Source of the DNA: Rhodobacteraceae bacterium DSL-40
Lineage (GTDB): Bacteria; Pseudomonadota; Alphaproteobacteria; Rhodobacterales; Rhodobacteraceae
Direction: 5' to 3'
Assembly: GCA_003258405.1 (NCBI GenBank)
Contig: QKPN01000007.1
Location: 1 to 64,000 of the forward strand
DNA: 64,000 nt
The notes beneath the pieces were generated by a model that was not told where the DNA came from, did not search any database, and saw nothing but the letters and a program-made list of their open reading frames with translations. This document shows positions 36,485 through 45,124 of this stretch, piece by piece; position 1 is the first letter of the stretch; the number at the start of each line of letters is the position of its first letter. The translations under genes were made by a program, and so were the position numbers.

Positions 36485-37561
36485 CTAGACGTAACCGGCG
36501 TCGATGAGACGGCGAGCCATGGAGCGGAAGGCGCCTGCTTCCGGGCTCTCGGGGTGCGATACGACAACCGGCACGCCTTCATCGCCGCTGACCCGGATTC
36601 GGAGATCCAGGGGCACCTCGCCGAGGAAGGGCAATCCCTTCCTCTCGGCATCCGCTCGCGTCCCGCCGTGTCCGAAGAGATGCGCCTCATGGCCGCAGTT
36701 GGGGCAAATGTAGGTCGACATGTTTTCGACGAGACCCAGAATTGGCGTCTTTGTCTTCTCGAACATGTCGATGGCCTTGCGGGCATCGAGCAGGGCGACA
36801 TCTTGTGGCGTCGAGACCACGATCGCGCCGGTAAGCGCGTACTTTTGTGAGAGGGTGAGCTGAACATCCCCCGTGCCGGGTGGAAGATCGACGAGCAGAA
36901 CATCGAGCTCTCCCCACTGGACCTGACCCATGAGCTGCTGGAGCGCGCCCATCAACATGGGGCCGCGCCAGATCACTGCCTCACCTTCTCCAACGAGGAG
37001 ACCAATGGACATCATCGTGACGCCATGACCGGTCAGCGGCATGATCTTTTGTCCATCGGGCGACGCGGGGCGGCCGGAGACTCCCATCATGCGCGGCTGG
37101 CTCGGACCATAGATGTCGGCATCAAGCAGCCCCACCTTCTTCCCCGCTTGGGAAAGGGCCACTGCAAGATTGGCGGCCACTGTGGATTTCCCGACGCCGC
37201 CCTTGCCGGAACCGACGAGGATCACGTGCTTGAGGCCGGGCACGGCGGAAGGTCCGGTCTGAGGGGTTGGATGACGCCCGACCTTGAGGGAAGGGGGCTC
37301 CTTCTGTGGCGCGGGTCCATGTGCGGTCAGCACTGCAGAGGCTCGTTCGACACCCGGCAATGCCGCGACAAGGCTTTCGGCACTGGCGCGAAGCGGCTCG
37401 AGTTTTGGTCCCTCTGACGGATCAACTTCAATCACGAAACGCACGGTCCCACCCTCGACGGAGAGCGCCCGGATCATGTCGGCGTCAACAATGTTCTCGC
37501 CGCGTCCTGGAACCTCCAGCTTGCGCAGCGCGGCAAGTACCGTTTCGCGATCGATGGCCAT
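36485..37561 (-). CDS. mrp: Mrp/NBP35 family iron-sulfur cluster carrier ATPase
   Basis: A 358-residue cytoplasmic P-loop NTPase that binds and transfers Fe-S clusters. The N-terminal DUF59/MIP18-like domain (about 1-90) is followed by a linker and the deviant Walker A SGKGGVGKST, with the DADIYGPSQP switch and LVDLPPGTGDVQL. The C-terminal CxxC (YICPNCGHEAHLF) is the dimer cluster site. ATG 37561 follows GGAAAGGAGAG. It converges on the chemoreceptor gene. Confidence 0.93.
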   Translation of the reverse strand: MAIDRETVLAALRKLEVPGRGENIVDADMIRALSVEGGTVRFVIEVDPSEGPKLEPLRASAESLVAALPGVERASAVLTAHGPAPQKEPPSLKVGRHPTPQTGPSAVPGLKHVILVGSGKGGVGKSTVAANLAVALSQAGKKVGLLDADIYGPSQPRMMGVSGRPASPDGQKIMPLTGHGVTMMSIGLLVGEGEAVIWRGPMLMGALQQLMGQVQWGELDVLLVDLPPGTGDVQLTLSQKYALTGAIVVSTPQDVALLDARKAIDMFEKTKTPILGLVENMSTYICPNCGHEAHLFGHGGTRADAERKGLPFLGEVPLDLRIRVSGDEGVPVVVSHPESPEAGAFRSMARRLIDAGYV

Positions 37562-37733
37562 GGACTCTCCTTTCCTGCATTCGAGGCGCAGGTTTCGCTC
37601 TCCGGGGCGTTCGTTGCAAGCGCCAAAGCGGGCTCTGGGAAGCGTGTTTTGCGGGCAACCGCCGTCGGCGAGATCTTTGCAAACGGTAAATCGGCTTGCG
37701 CAGGACGCATGGCAGACTTGAGCATTCGTCCGG
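37562..37733. other. Part of a 475-bp gap between mrp and the DUF1127 gene
   Basis: Divergent region with mrp upstream signals; I see no gene. The rest of the gap (37734-38036) holds the DUF1127 promoter and a leader of about 270 bases. In that leader are two short unproven frames, 29 codons from ATG 37791 and 52 codons from ATG 37882; the second overlaps the DUF1127 start. Neither has a clear ribosome site. Confidence 0.4.
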
Positions 37734-37761
37734 TTGTCCAGAGCGCGAGACCACGTATATT
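37734..37761 (+). promoter_or_regulatory. Sigma70-type promoter upstream of DUF1127 gene
   Basis: TTGTCC (37734-37739), 16 bases, TATATT (37756-37761). The predicted transcript would have an unusually long leader of about 270 bases before the DUF1127 start. Confidence 0.45.
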
Positions 37762-38036
37762 GCAATGCAACATAGAGGGAAACGGACGGGCATGACCCGG
37801 CGTGGACCGAACAAGTCCGGCGGCGCAACGTCTTCGGGAGAAACGGCAGAGGCCGCATATCCCGAGTTGGCGGGCAGATAGATGCCAAGCCCCAGCTGGT
37901 CAGACAAACCGGAGGAATTTGCGGATGGCCATGAGGGCCATGTCGCACAGGAACGGCCATCGCGCAATTGCGAGGGCATGAACAGATATATCCGCTACGG
38001 GGATCCGCCCGGGCGGTCGAGACAAGGAAGTGAACG

Positions 38037-38246
38037 ATGACCGACGCAGTTCTTTACAACCGTGACTACAGCTTCGCCAACGAAACCGGCTTTGTTGCGC
38101 GCTTGAAAAAGCGCGTTGCCGACTACCGGCTGTACCGGCGCACTCTGAATGAGCTTCGTGCTCTCGACACCCGTGATCTGAACGATCTCGGTCTGTCCCG
38201 CTTCGGCCTCAAGGCCATTGCCTGGGAAAGCGTTTACGGCGCGTAA
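38037..38246 (+). CDS. DUF1127 domain-containing small protein
   Basis: A 69-residue protein of the DUF1127 (YjiS-like) family. The N-terminal half is basic; the C-terminal domain reads RTLNELRALDTRDLNDLGLS and RFGL, the family signature. Small DUF1127 proteins in alphaproteobacteria influence RNA turnover and phosphate or carbon use, and several act with small RNAs. ATG 38037 follows AAGGAAG. It has its own promoter with a long leader and a terminator behind it, so it is monocistronic. Confidence 0.9.
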   Translation: MTDAVLYNRDYSFANETGFVARLKKRVADYRLYRRTLNELRALDTRDLNDLGLSRFGLKAIAWESVYGA

Positions 38247-38290
38247 GTCTTGACGCGGCTGCGGCTGCATCAATTCGAACTGTCTCGATG

Positions 38291-38320
38291 GGGCCGGGCG
38301 TTCGCGTCCGGCTCTCTTCG
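38291..38320 (+). terminator. Terminator after DUF1127 gene
   Basis: GCCGGGCG (38293-38300) and CGTCCGGC (38305-38312) form an 8-bp stem closed by a TTCG tetraloop, extended by two pairs outside, and followed by a T/C-rich tract. It lies 45 bases past the stop. Confidence 0.65.
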
Positions 38321-38334
38321 TTGCGGAGCGGCTC

Positions 38335-38808
38335 TCAGAAAACTTCAGAAAAACGGGCCTCGATCGTCACGGGGAAATTTACCGAGCGGGCGATGAAACA
38401 GACGTGGTGAATCTCACCGTGGATCGCGTTTGCCCGATCGAGATCGCTTCCGTGGCGGACATGTATGTGCGGGCGAAGCACCGCCGACACGAAACGGCCG
38501 GCGCCGTTGGCTGCCGTTTCGCCATGAGCCAGTGGGCTGTCCTCGTAGGCCATGACGATGATGCCGGCATCGCTGGCGAGATGCAGATACCAGAGCATGT
38601 GGCAGGCTGAGAGGGCAGAAAGAAGAAGATCCTCAGGATTTGGAAGGGCAGGGTCACCGCCAAGCATGGGATCGTTCGAACAATGGATTACCGGGCGACC
38701 CGGCACCTCAATCGACCATTTGCGGTCATAGGCGCGGTAGCCGCTGGTGCCGTTGCCGCGATTTCCGGTCCAGACAACGTGAGAGGTGAACTCATGGTAC
38801 CGGGGCAT
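38335..38808 (-). CDS. OsmC family peroxiredoxin-like protein
   Basis: A 157-residue protein of the OsmC/Ohr superfamily. The strand-rich N-terminus (GTSGYRAYDRKWSIEVPGRP) is followed by the conserved helix NPEDLLLSALSACHMLWYLH, with a Cys in the catalytic position and a Pro-Glu-Asp start, and the second Cys region HHVCFIARSVNFPVTIEA. OsmC proteins reduce organic hydroperoxides. It starts at ATG 38808 (a GTG three bases earlier is possible), 17 bases from the stop of uvrD on the same strand. Confidence 0.9.
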   Translation of the reverse strand: MPRYHEFTSHVVWTGNRGNGTSGYRAYDRKWSIEVPGRPVIHCSNDPMLGGDPALPNPEDLLLSALSACHMLWYLHLASDAGIIVMAYEDSPLAHGETAANGAGRFVSAVLRPHIHVRHGSDLDRANAIHGEIHHVCFIARSVNFPVTIEARFSEVF

Positions 38809-38825
38809 CACGAGAAAAGCCTTTG

Positions 38826-41192
38826 TCAGAACGGGATCGAATCTGCTTCCGTCACGAAGCGCGAGACGACGTTCTTGCGCCCCGCCTTCTCGAAATCGAT
38901 GGTGAGTTTGTCGCCTTCGACGGCCGCGACCGTGCCATAGCCGAATTTCTGGTGGAAGACCCGCGTCCCGGGGTCGAAGGCCGCCACGGCCTCGGCGTCG
39001 ATCACCATGCTTCGTGTCTCGCGCGGCTGGGAAACCGGGCGGTTGCCGGCGCGGGCTTGCATCCGCTTCCAGCCGGGGGAGTTGTAAACGTCGGCTTCTG
39101 CAGCCTTCTCGGCGAGGCCACCATGGCCTTCATCAATTCTTCGCCCGCCCGCAGGGCCGCCGCCATAAAGGCCGGGTGGAGTCAGAACCTCCACATGGGC
39201 TGCTGGCAGTTCGTCGATGAAGCGGGACGGCAACTGCGATTGCCATTGGTTATAGACGCGGCGGTTTGCCGCAAAGGAGATCGTGCAGATCCGCTCGGCC
39301 CGGGTGATGCCGACATAGGCAAGACGACGCTCTTCCTCGAGACCCTTGAGGCCATTCTCGTCCATTGCGCGTTGTGAGGGGAAAAGTCCGTCCTCCCACC
39401 CCGGAAGGAAAACACATGGGAATTCCAGTCCCTTCGCGGCATGGAGTGTCATGATCGAGACCTTCGCGGTGCCGTCATCCTGCTCGTTCTCCATGACGAG
39501 AGAGACATGCTCCAGAAACCCCTGGAGATTCTCGAACTCTCCCAGTGCCTTTACGAGCTCCTTGAGGTTCTCAAGCCGACCCGCGGCATCTGGCGAGCGC
39601 TCTGCGCGCCACATGTCAGTGTAGCCGCTTTCGTCGAGGATCTGCTCGGCGATCTCCACATGATCGGTCTCTCCGGCACGCACGAGGGCATGCCAGCGGT
39701 CAAAACCGGCCACAAGCTCACTGAGTGCCTTGCGGCCGCGGGCAGCCAGGCCGCCCTCCACGACAAGTCGCCGCGCGCCCTCGAGCAAGGAGAGTCCATT
39801 CTCCCGCGCGACGCGATTGATCTCCAGCACGGCCTTGTCTCCTAGTCCGCGCTTGGGCTTGTTGACGATTCGCTCAAAGGCAAGGCCGTCATCAGGGCTT
39901 ACGGCCACGCGGAAATAGGCCATGGCATCACGAATCTCGGCCCGCTCGTAAAAGCGCGGCCCGCCGATTACACGGTAGGGCAGACCGATTGTAAGAAACC
40001 GGTCTTCGAAGGCACGCATCTGATAGGATGCTCGTACCAGAATTGCGATGCCATCGCGGGAGATCGGGTCAAGACCTCGGGTGCCATTCCCGAAAGCCTC
40101 GATCTCTTCGCCGATCCAGCGCGCTTCCTCCTCGCCGTCCCAGTGGCCGATGAGGCGCACGCGCTCCCCTTGGTCAAGCTCTGTCCAGAGCGTCTTGCCG
40201 AGACGGCCTTCGTTCGTTGCGATCACGCCGGAGGCAGCGGCGAGGATGTGGGGCGTCGAGCGGTAATTCTGCTCCAGCCGGATCACCTTCGCGCCCGGAA
40301 AGTCCTTCTCGAATCTCAGGATGTTGCCGACTTCCGCTCCCCGCCAGCCGTAAATCGATTGGTCGTCATCGCCGACGCAGCAAATGTTCTTGTGCCCGCC
40401 CGCCAGCAGGCGGAGCCAGAGATACTGCGCGACGTTGGTATCCTGGTACTCGTCTACGAGGATGTAGCGGAACCAGCGCTGGTATCTTTCCAGAATGTCC
40501 GGATGCGCCTGAAAGATCATGACCACATGCAAAAGCAGATCGCCGAAATCACAGGCGTTGAGCGTCTTCAGGCGCTCCTGGTATTGCGCATAGAGTTCGC
40601 CTCCGCGGCGGTTGAATGCGGCGGCCTCGGATGCGGGAAGTTTCTCTGGTGAAAGGGCACGGTTCTTCCAGCCGTCGATCAAGCCCGCGAGCATTCGCGG
40701 AGGCCAGCGCTTCGCATCGATGTTTTCAGCTTCGATGAGTTGCTTGAGCAGCCGAAGCTGATCGTCGGTGTCCAGAATGGTGAAGTTCGATTTGAGACCA
40801 GCGAGTTCTGCGTGGCGGCGCAGGAGCTTGACCGAAAGAGCATGGAACGTTCCAAGCCAGGGCATTCCCTCGATTACTCCGCCGACGAGGCTGCCCACTC
40901 GGGTCTTCATTTCGCGGGCAGCCTTGTTGGTGAACGTGACCGCGAGGATCTCGTTGGGCCTTGCCCGGCCTGTATTGAGCAGATGTGCAATGCGCGTCGT
41001 CAGGGCACGAGTCTTGCCGGTACCTGCGCCGGCAAGCACGAGAACGGGTCCGTCGAGTGTCTCTACGGCGGCGCGCTGATCGGGATTTAGGCCGTCGATA
41101 TAGGGTGCGGGTCGCGCAGCCATCGCGCGTTCCGACAACGGCCGTGCTGCGGCCTCGAAGGCTTCCGTTTCGTCTTCTGACCAAGTGCTCAT
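38826..41192 (-). CDS. uvrD: ATP-dependent DNA helicase UvrD/PcrA
   Basis: A 788-residue superfamily 1A 3'-5' helicase for excision repair and replication restart. Motif Q/I: GLNPDQRAAVETLDGPVLVL then GAGTGKTRALTTR (Walker A). Motif Ia FTNKAAREMKTRV, motif II VDEYQDTNVAQYLW (DExQD), motif III GDDDQSIYGWRGA, motif IV RLEQNYRST, motif V MTLHAAKGLEFPCVFLPGWE, motif VI EERRLAYVGITRA. The C-terminus (ATFDPGTRVFHQKFGYG-like Tudor region) matches PcrA/UvrD. Length is slightly above E. coli UvrD (720). Confidence 0.96.
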   Translation of the reverse strand: MSTWSEDETEAFEAAARPLSERAMAARPAPYIDGLNPDQRAAVETLDGPVLVLAGAGTGKTRALTTRIAHLLNTGRARPNEILAVTFTNKAAREMKTRVGSLVGGVIEGMPWLGTFHALSVKLLRRHAELAGLKSNFTILDTDDQLRLLKQLIEAENIDAKRWPPRMLAGLIDGWKNRALSPEKLPASEAAAFNRRGGELYAQYQERLKTLNACDFGDLLLHVVMIFQAHPDILERYQRWFRYILVDEYQDTNVAQYLWLRLLAGGHKNICCVGDDDQSIYGWRGAEVGNILRFEKDFPGAKVIRLEQNYRSTPHILAAASGVIATNEGRLGKTLWTELDQGERVRLIGHWDGEEEARWIGEEIEAFGNGTRGLDPISRDGIAILVRASYQMRAFEDRFLTIGLPYRVIGGPRFYERAEIRDAMAYFRVAVSPDDGLAFERIVNKPKRGLGDKAVLEINRVARENGLSLLEGARRLVVEGGLAARGRKALSELVAGFDRWHALVRAGETDHVEIAEQILDESGYTDMWRAERSPDAAGRLENLKELVKALGEFENLQGFLEHVSLVMENEQDDGTAKVSIMTLHAAKGLEFPCVFLPGWEDGLFPSQRAMDENGLKGLEEERRLAYVGITRAERICTISFAANRRVYNQWQSQLPSRFIDELPAAHVEVLTPPGLYGGGPAGGRRIDEGHGGLAEKAAEADVYNSPGWKRMQARAGNRPVSQPRETRSMVIDAEAVAAFDPGTRVFHQKFGYGTVAAVEGDKLTIDFEKAGRKNVVSRFVTEADSIPF

Positions 41193-41345
41193 GGCGGGAG
41201 ATTACGCGGCCCGTTTTGAAAAGGGAAGCCAGTGTTCTCCTTGTGTTCGTCGGGCGGCGATGATTATTTCAAATTGAACCGGCGAAGCGTTCGTGGTTTA
41301 CGGCAGCGATGGATCCGGGCATTTCGGCCCGGATGAAGTCCTTCA

Positions 41346-41435
41346 GGAAGCGTGGCCGAGTGGTTGAAGGCACTGGTCTTGAAAACCAGCAACGGGGTAA
41401 CTCGTTCGTGGGTTCGAATCCCACCGCTTCCGCCA
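41346..41435 (+). tRNA. tRNA-Ser (anticodon UGA)
   Basis: A 90-nt class II tRNA. The acceptor stem pairs GGAAGCG (41346-41352) with CGCTTCC (41425-41431), with discriminator G and a genome-encoded CCA (41433-41435). Anticodon stem CTGGT/ACCAG frames the loop CTTGAAA with TGA at 41380-41382. A long variable arm (CAACGGGGTAACTCGTTCG) and the T loop GTTCGAATC are present. It reads UCA and related serine codons. Confidence 0.97.
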
Positions 41436-41448
41436 AATTGATATCGAA

Positions 41449-41469
41449 TTTGATTTCGATAAAATCAAA
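41449..41469 (+). terminator. AT-rich hairpin downstream of tRNA-Ser
   Basis: TTTGATTT (41449-41456) pairs with AAATCAAA (41462-41469) around a five-base loop, 14 bases past the tRNA. It may form the tRNA 3' end, but lacks a T run. Confidence 0.35.
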
Positions 41470-41731
41470 GAAGAATCTTTGTCTGAGAAATATTTCTTCG
41501 ATGGCATCTGTATCTTGTTGTGCGATGCGATTTCAGAATTGAAGAAATTTACTTCAGGAAATTTGATCGCGGCGCTGTGGTGGCTGCCGTGGTCATCAAA
41601 GCCGGAATATGGCGATTACAGATTTCGATTGCGACGTTGGTGTGGGCGTTGATGACGCTCCGAAGACGGTCACTGGAGGGTGGAAGCTTGAAGCTCTCTC
41701 ATCGCGTGTCTCCTGTTATTGTCGGCGGTCC

Positions 41732-44700
41732 CTAATGGAAGTCGCGACTCGGGAACAGTTGCTTGGCTTGCTCGCGCGGATGGCGGGTGCCGGCTGGAGG
41801 ATGCGAGAAGCGGGAGGGGGAAACGGCCGGGGACTGGGTGACGCCAGCCATGTCGCCTGAAGGATGATCGAGTTCAGCGAGTTTGTGAGACAGATCCTCG
41901 ATCTGATCAGAGATAAGGTGAATGACAATGCCCTCGCGTTCCAGCCGCCCGGTTACACGCAGCAATCGCCCAGCCATCACGATGCGCCGGAAACGGCGGT
42001 AAACGCGAGGCCAGATGACAATATTGGAAACGCCTGTTTCGTCTTCCAGCGTCAGGAAGATCACACCTGAAGACGTGCCGGGTCTCTGACGGGTGATGAC
42101 AAGTCCGCAGACGGTGAGGCGCTGCAGCGGGGCTGTGGGCAGTTGATTGTGCGGGGTGAGGCCGGGGATCGATGGGCGCAGGAGTTCCATCGGATGAGCC
42201 CGCAGCGTAAGCCGTGTGGCGACGTAATCCTCGATGACCTCCTGGCCTAGATGCATCAATGGCAGATGGACGGGGGGTTCGCGCAGACCTTCTCCATCCA
42301 GCGGATCGGAAAACAGCGGAAGCGGTACGGGCGTGCGGATCGCCCGCACCTGCCAGAGCGCATCACGCCGGCTCAGCCCCATGCTGGCAAAGGAGTCGCT
42401 TTCAGCCAGACGTTCCAAGGTGGCGGGTGCGATCCCTGCCCGCAACCAGAGGCTTTCGGGATCGGGATAGCCATTACCTCGCGCCGCGACGATCCAAGCC
42501 GCATCCTCGGCGCGAAAGCCTTTGATCTGGCGCAGCCCGAGCCGTAATGCCAGCTGCCCATCCGCGCGCGGCTCAAGCCTGTGATCCCATTCTGACTGGT
42601 TGACACATATCGGGCGCACCTCGACCCCGTGATCGCGTACATCGCGCACGATCTGCGCGGGGGCATAGAACCCCATCGGCTGCGAATTGAGCAGTGCGCA
42701 GGCAAAGATCGCCGGATGATGGCATTTGAGCCAGGATGAGACATAGGTCAGCATCGCGAAGGCGGCCGCGTGGCTTTCTGGAAAACCGTAATCGGCGAAT
42801 CCCTCGATCTGCGAGAAACACGCTGCAGCGATGTCCTGAGTGTAGCCGTTCTTCAGCATCCCCGTGATGAAGCGTTCCCGATGTGCGGCGATCGTGCCCA
42901 TACGGCGGAAGGAGGCGAGCGAGCGGCGCAGTTGATCGGCTTCTTCGGCAGAATAGCCCGCGCCCACGACCGCGATCTGCATCGCTTGCTCCTGAAACAG
43001 CGGCACGCCCAGCGTCTTGCGCGTGACTTCTTCCAGTGCGGGACCGAAGGGTTCAGGGGCCTCCAGCTTCTGCCTGCGGCGGATATATGGCTTGACCATG
43101 CCGCCTTGAATGGGGCCCGGGCGGACGATCGCGACCTCGATCACGAGATCATAGAATTCCCGAGGCTTCATTCGGGGGAGGAAGTTCATCTGCGCTCGGC
43201 TTTCGACTTGAAATACCCCCACCGCATCGGCGCGTTGCAGCATCGCATAGGTTGCTGGATCTTCCTGAGGCACCGTGTCGAGCCTGTGACGAATTCCATT
43301 ATGGGCGTCGAGCAGATCGAATGCCTTGCGCAGGCAAGTGAGCATTCCAAGGCTGAGTATATCGACCTTGAGGATCTCAAGTGTATCGATGTCGTCCTTG
43401 TCCCATTCGATCACCGTGCGATCTTTCATCGCAGCATTTTCGATCGGACAGAGTTCGTCGAGGCGGCCCTTCGTTATAACAAACCCGCCGACATGCTGTG
43501 ACAAGTGGCGAGGGAAGCCAATCAACTCGCCGATCAGGCGGATCGTCAGGGCAAGTCGCCGATCATCAGGGTTCAGGCCCAGCTCGCGGATATGCTCGGG
43601 ATTGACTCCGCCATTTGACTGTCCCCAGATCTGGCACGACAGTGCCGCCGTCACATCGGTTGAAAGCCCCATCACCTTGCCCACCTCGCGGATCGCGGCG
43701 CGGGTGCGGAAATGGATCACCGTGGCACAGAGCCCGGCACGGTGACGTCCGTATTTTTCATAGATCCACTGGATCACTTCTTCACGACGTTCATGTTCAA
43801 AATCGACATCGATATCGGGTGGCTCCCCGCGATGGCGGGAGATGAAGCGCTCGAAAACCATCGCTATCATGTCAGGACTGACATCCGTGATCCCCAGCAG
43901 ATAGCACAGCACCGAATTGGCTGCAGAGCCTCGTCCCTGGCACAGGATGCCGCGGCGGCGGGCTTCGGCGACGATGTCATGGACGGTCAGGAAATAGGCC
44001 GCATAATCCAGTTCTCCGACGAGGCGCAGTTCCTTGTCCGCCAAGGCATGGACACGGTCCGGGGCGCCGTCGGGGTAACGCCGAATTATCCCCTCGCGGG
44101 CAAGACGTTCGAGGCGTGCTTGTGGAGCTTCGCCTTCGCTGATCTCGTCAGGATATTCGTAACTCAGTTCGGACAAATCGAAATTGCAGCGCGCTGCAAT
44201 TTCCAGCGTTTGACGGATCGCTGCCGGATGATGACGGTAAAGCCGCACCATGTCGGGAGCGCCTTTCAGCCGTCGCTCGGCATTGGGCAGGGCACGGGTG
44301 CCGATCTGGTCGATGGTTATACCTTCGCGCAGGCAGGTCAGCACATCGGCCAACGGGCGACGCTTGCCGTGATGCATCAGCACATCGCCAATAGCGACCA
44401 TTGGTGTCGAGCAGCGCAGCGCCATTGCCGCACAGTCGCAAAACCAGCTCTGATCCGAACCGTCGTATCTTGGTGCGGCGCCCAGAAAGACAGAACCCGG
44501 ATAGCAGCGAGCGAGCCGCTGCAGGGGCTTACATGCGGTGGCCATACCGGAGATCGGCAGTGCAATCAGGATCATGCCCTGACAACTGGCCTCCAGATCG
44601 GAGAGACCCAGATGGCATTCGGCCTTGCTGGCGCGCCGCTTGCCCCGCGTCAAGAGCCGTGCCAGCCGGTGATAGGCCGTCCGGTCGGTAGGCAGGGCGA

Positions 44701-45124
44701 CCCACTCCACCGAGGTATCGCGCAGCATCAGCCGGGCACCTACGATCAGCTTGGGGAGTTTCAGCATCCTTGGGCGTGGCAGATCGCGCGGCTGCCCCAC
44801 CTGCTGACGCGAACTGGGATCGATCTGCTGGGTGGAGCGGATGCTCAACGCCTCCTCGGCCTTCTGACACAAGTTGTGCAGGGCTGAATAGGCTCGCACC
44901 ACACCTGCCAGCGAGTTGCGGTCAGTAATCGCGATTGCTTCCAGGTTCAGTTCGGCGGCTCGCAACATTAACTCCTCGGGATGGGACGCGCCGGTGAGGA
45001 AGGTGAAGTTGGAGGTGACACAAAGTTCGGCATAGGCGTGTGGCATTGAGAACGTGCTGCCTCCGTCGTCTGACAACAGCTCGCGGGATATATCTGGAAA
45101 GGAGGGAAGATCGGCTTTGATCAC
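41732..45124 (-). CDS. dnaE2: Error-prone DNA polymerase DnaE2 (ImuC)
   Basis: A 1130-residue C-family polymerase that performs translesion synthesis with ImuA and ImuB. The N-terminal PHP domain starts AELCVTSNFTFLTGASHPEE. The polymerase core has RGRGSAANSVLCYLLGIT and the catalytic acidic motif PDIDVDFEHERREEVIQW, then IEWDKDDIDTLEILKVDILS and the OB-fold with LEDETGVSNIVIWPRVY at the C-terminus. It has the DnaE2 length, shorter than replicative DnaE1. GTG 45124 overlaps the imuB stop and follows AGGGGGA. It ends 296 bases from the tRNA. Confidence 0.95.
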   Translation of the reverse strand: MIKADLPSFPDISRELLSDDGGSTFSMPHAYAELCVTSNFTFLTGASHPEELMLRAAELNLEAIAITDRNSLAGVVRAYSALHNLCQKAEEALSIRSTQQIDPSSRQQVGQPRDLPRPRMLKLPKLIVGARLMLRDTSVEWVALPTDRTAYHRLARLLTRGKRRASKAECHLGLSDLEASCQGMILIALPISGMATACKPLQRLARCYPGSVFLGAAPRYDGSDQSWFCDCAAMALRCSTPMVAIGDVLMHHGKRRPLADVLTCLREGITIDQIGTRALPNAERRLKGAPDMVRLYRHHPAAIRQTLEIAARCNFDLSELSYEYPDEISEGEAPQARLERLAREGIIRRYPDGAPDRVHALADKELRLVGELDYAAYFLTVHDIVAEARRRGILCQGRGSAANSVLCYLLGITDVSPDMIAMVFERFISRHRGEPPDIDVDFEHERREEVIQWIYEKYGRHRAGLCATVIHFRTRAAIREVGKVMGLSTDVTAALSCQIWGQSNGGVNPEHIRELGLNPDDRRLALTIRLIGELIGFPRHLSQHVGGFVITKGRLDELCPIENAAMKDRTVIEWDKDDIDTLEILKVDILSLGMLTCLRKAFDLLDAHNGIRHRLDTVPQEDPATYAMLQRADAVGVFQVESRAQMNFLPRMKPREFYDLVIEVAIVRPGPIQGGMVKPYIRRRQKLEAPEPFGPALEEVTRKTLGVPLFQEQAMQIAVVGAGYSAEEADQLRRSLASFRRMGTIAAHRERFITGMLKNGYTQDIAAACFSQIEGFADYGFPESHAAAFAMLTYVSSWLKCHHPAIFACALLNSQPMGFYAPAQIVRDVRDHGVEVRPICVNQSEWDHRLEPRADGQLALRLGLRQIKGFRAEDAAWIVAARGNGYPDPESLWLRAGIAPATLERLAESDSFASMGLSRRDALWQVRAIRTPVPLPLFSDPLDGEGLREPPVHLPLMHLGQEVIEDYVATRLTLRAHPMELLRPSIPGLTPHNQLPTAPLQRLTVCGLVITRQRPGTSSGVIFLTLEDETGVSNIVIWPRVYRRFRRIVMAGRLLRVTGRLEREGIVIHLISDQIEDLSHKLAELDHPSGDMAGVTQSPAVSPSRFSHPPAGTRHPREQAKQLFPSRDFH

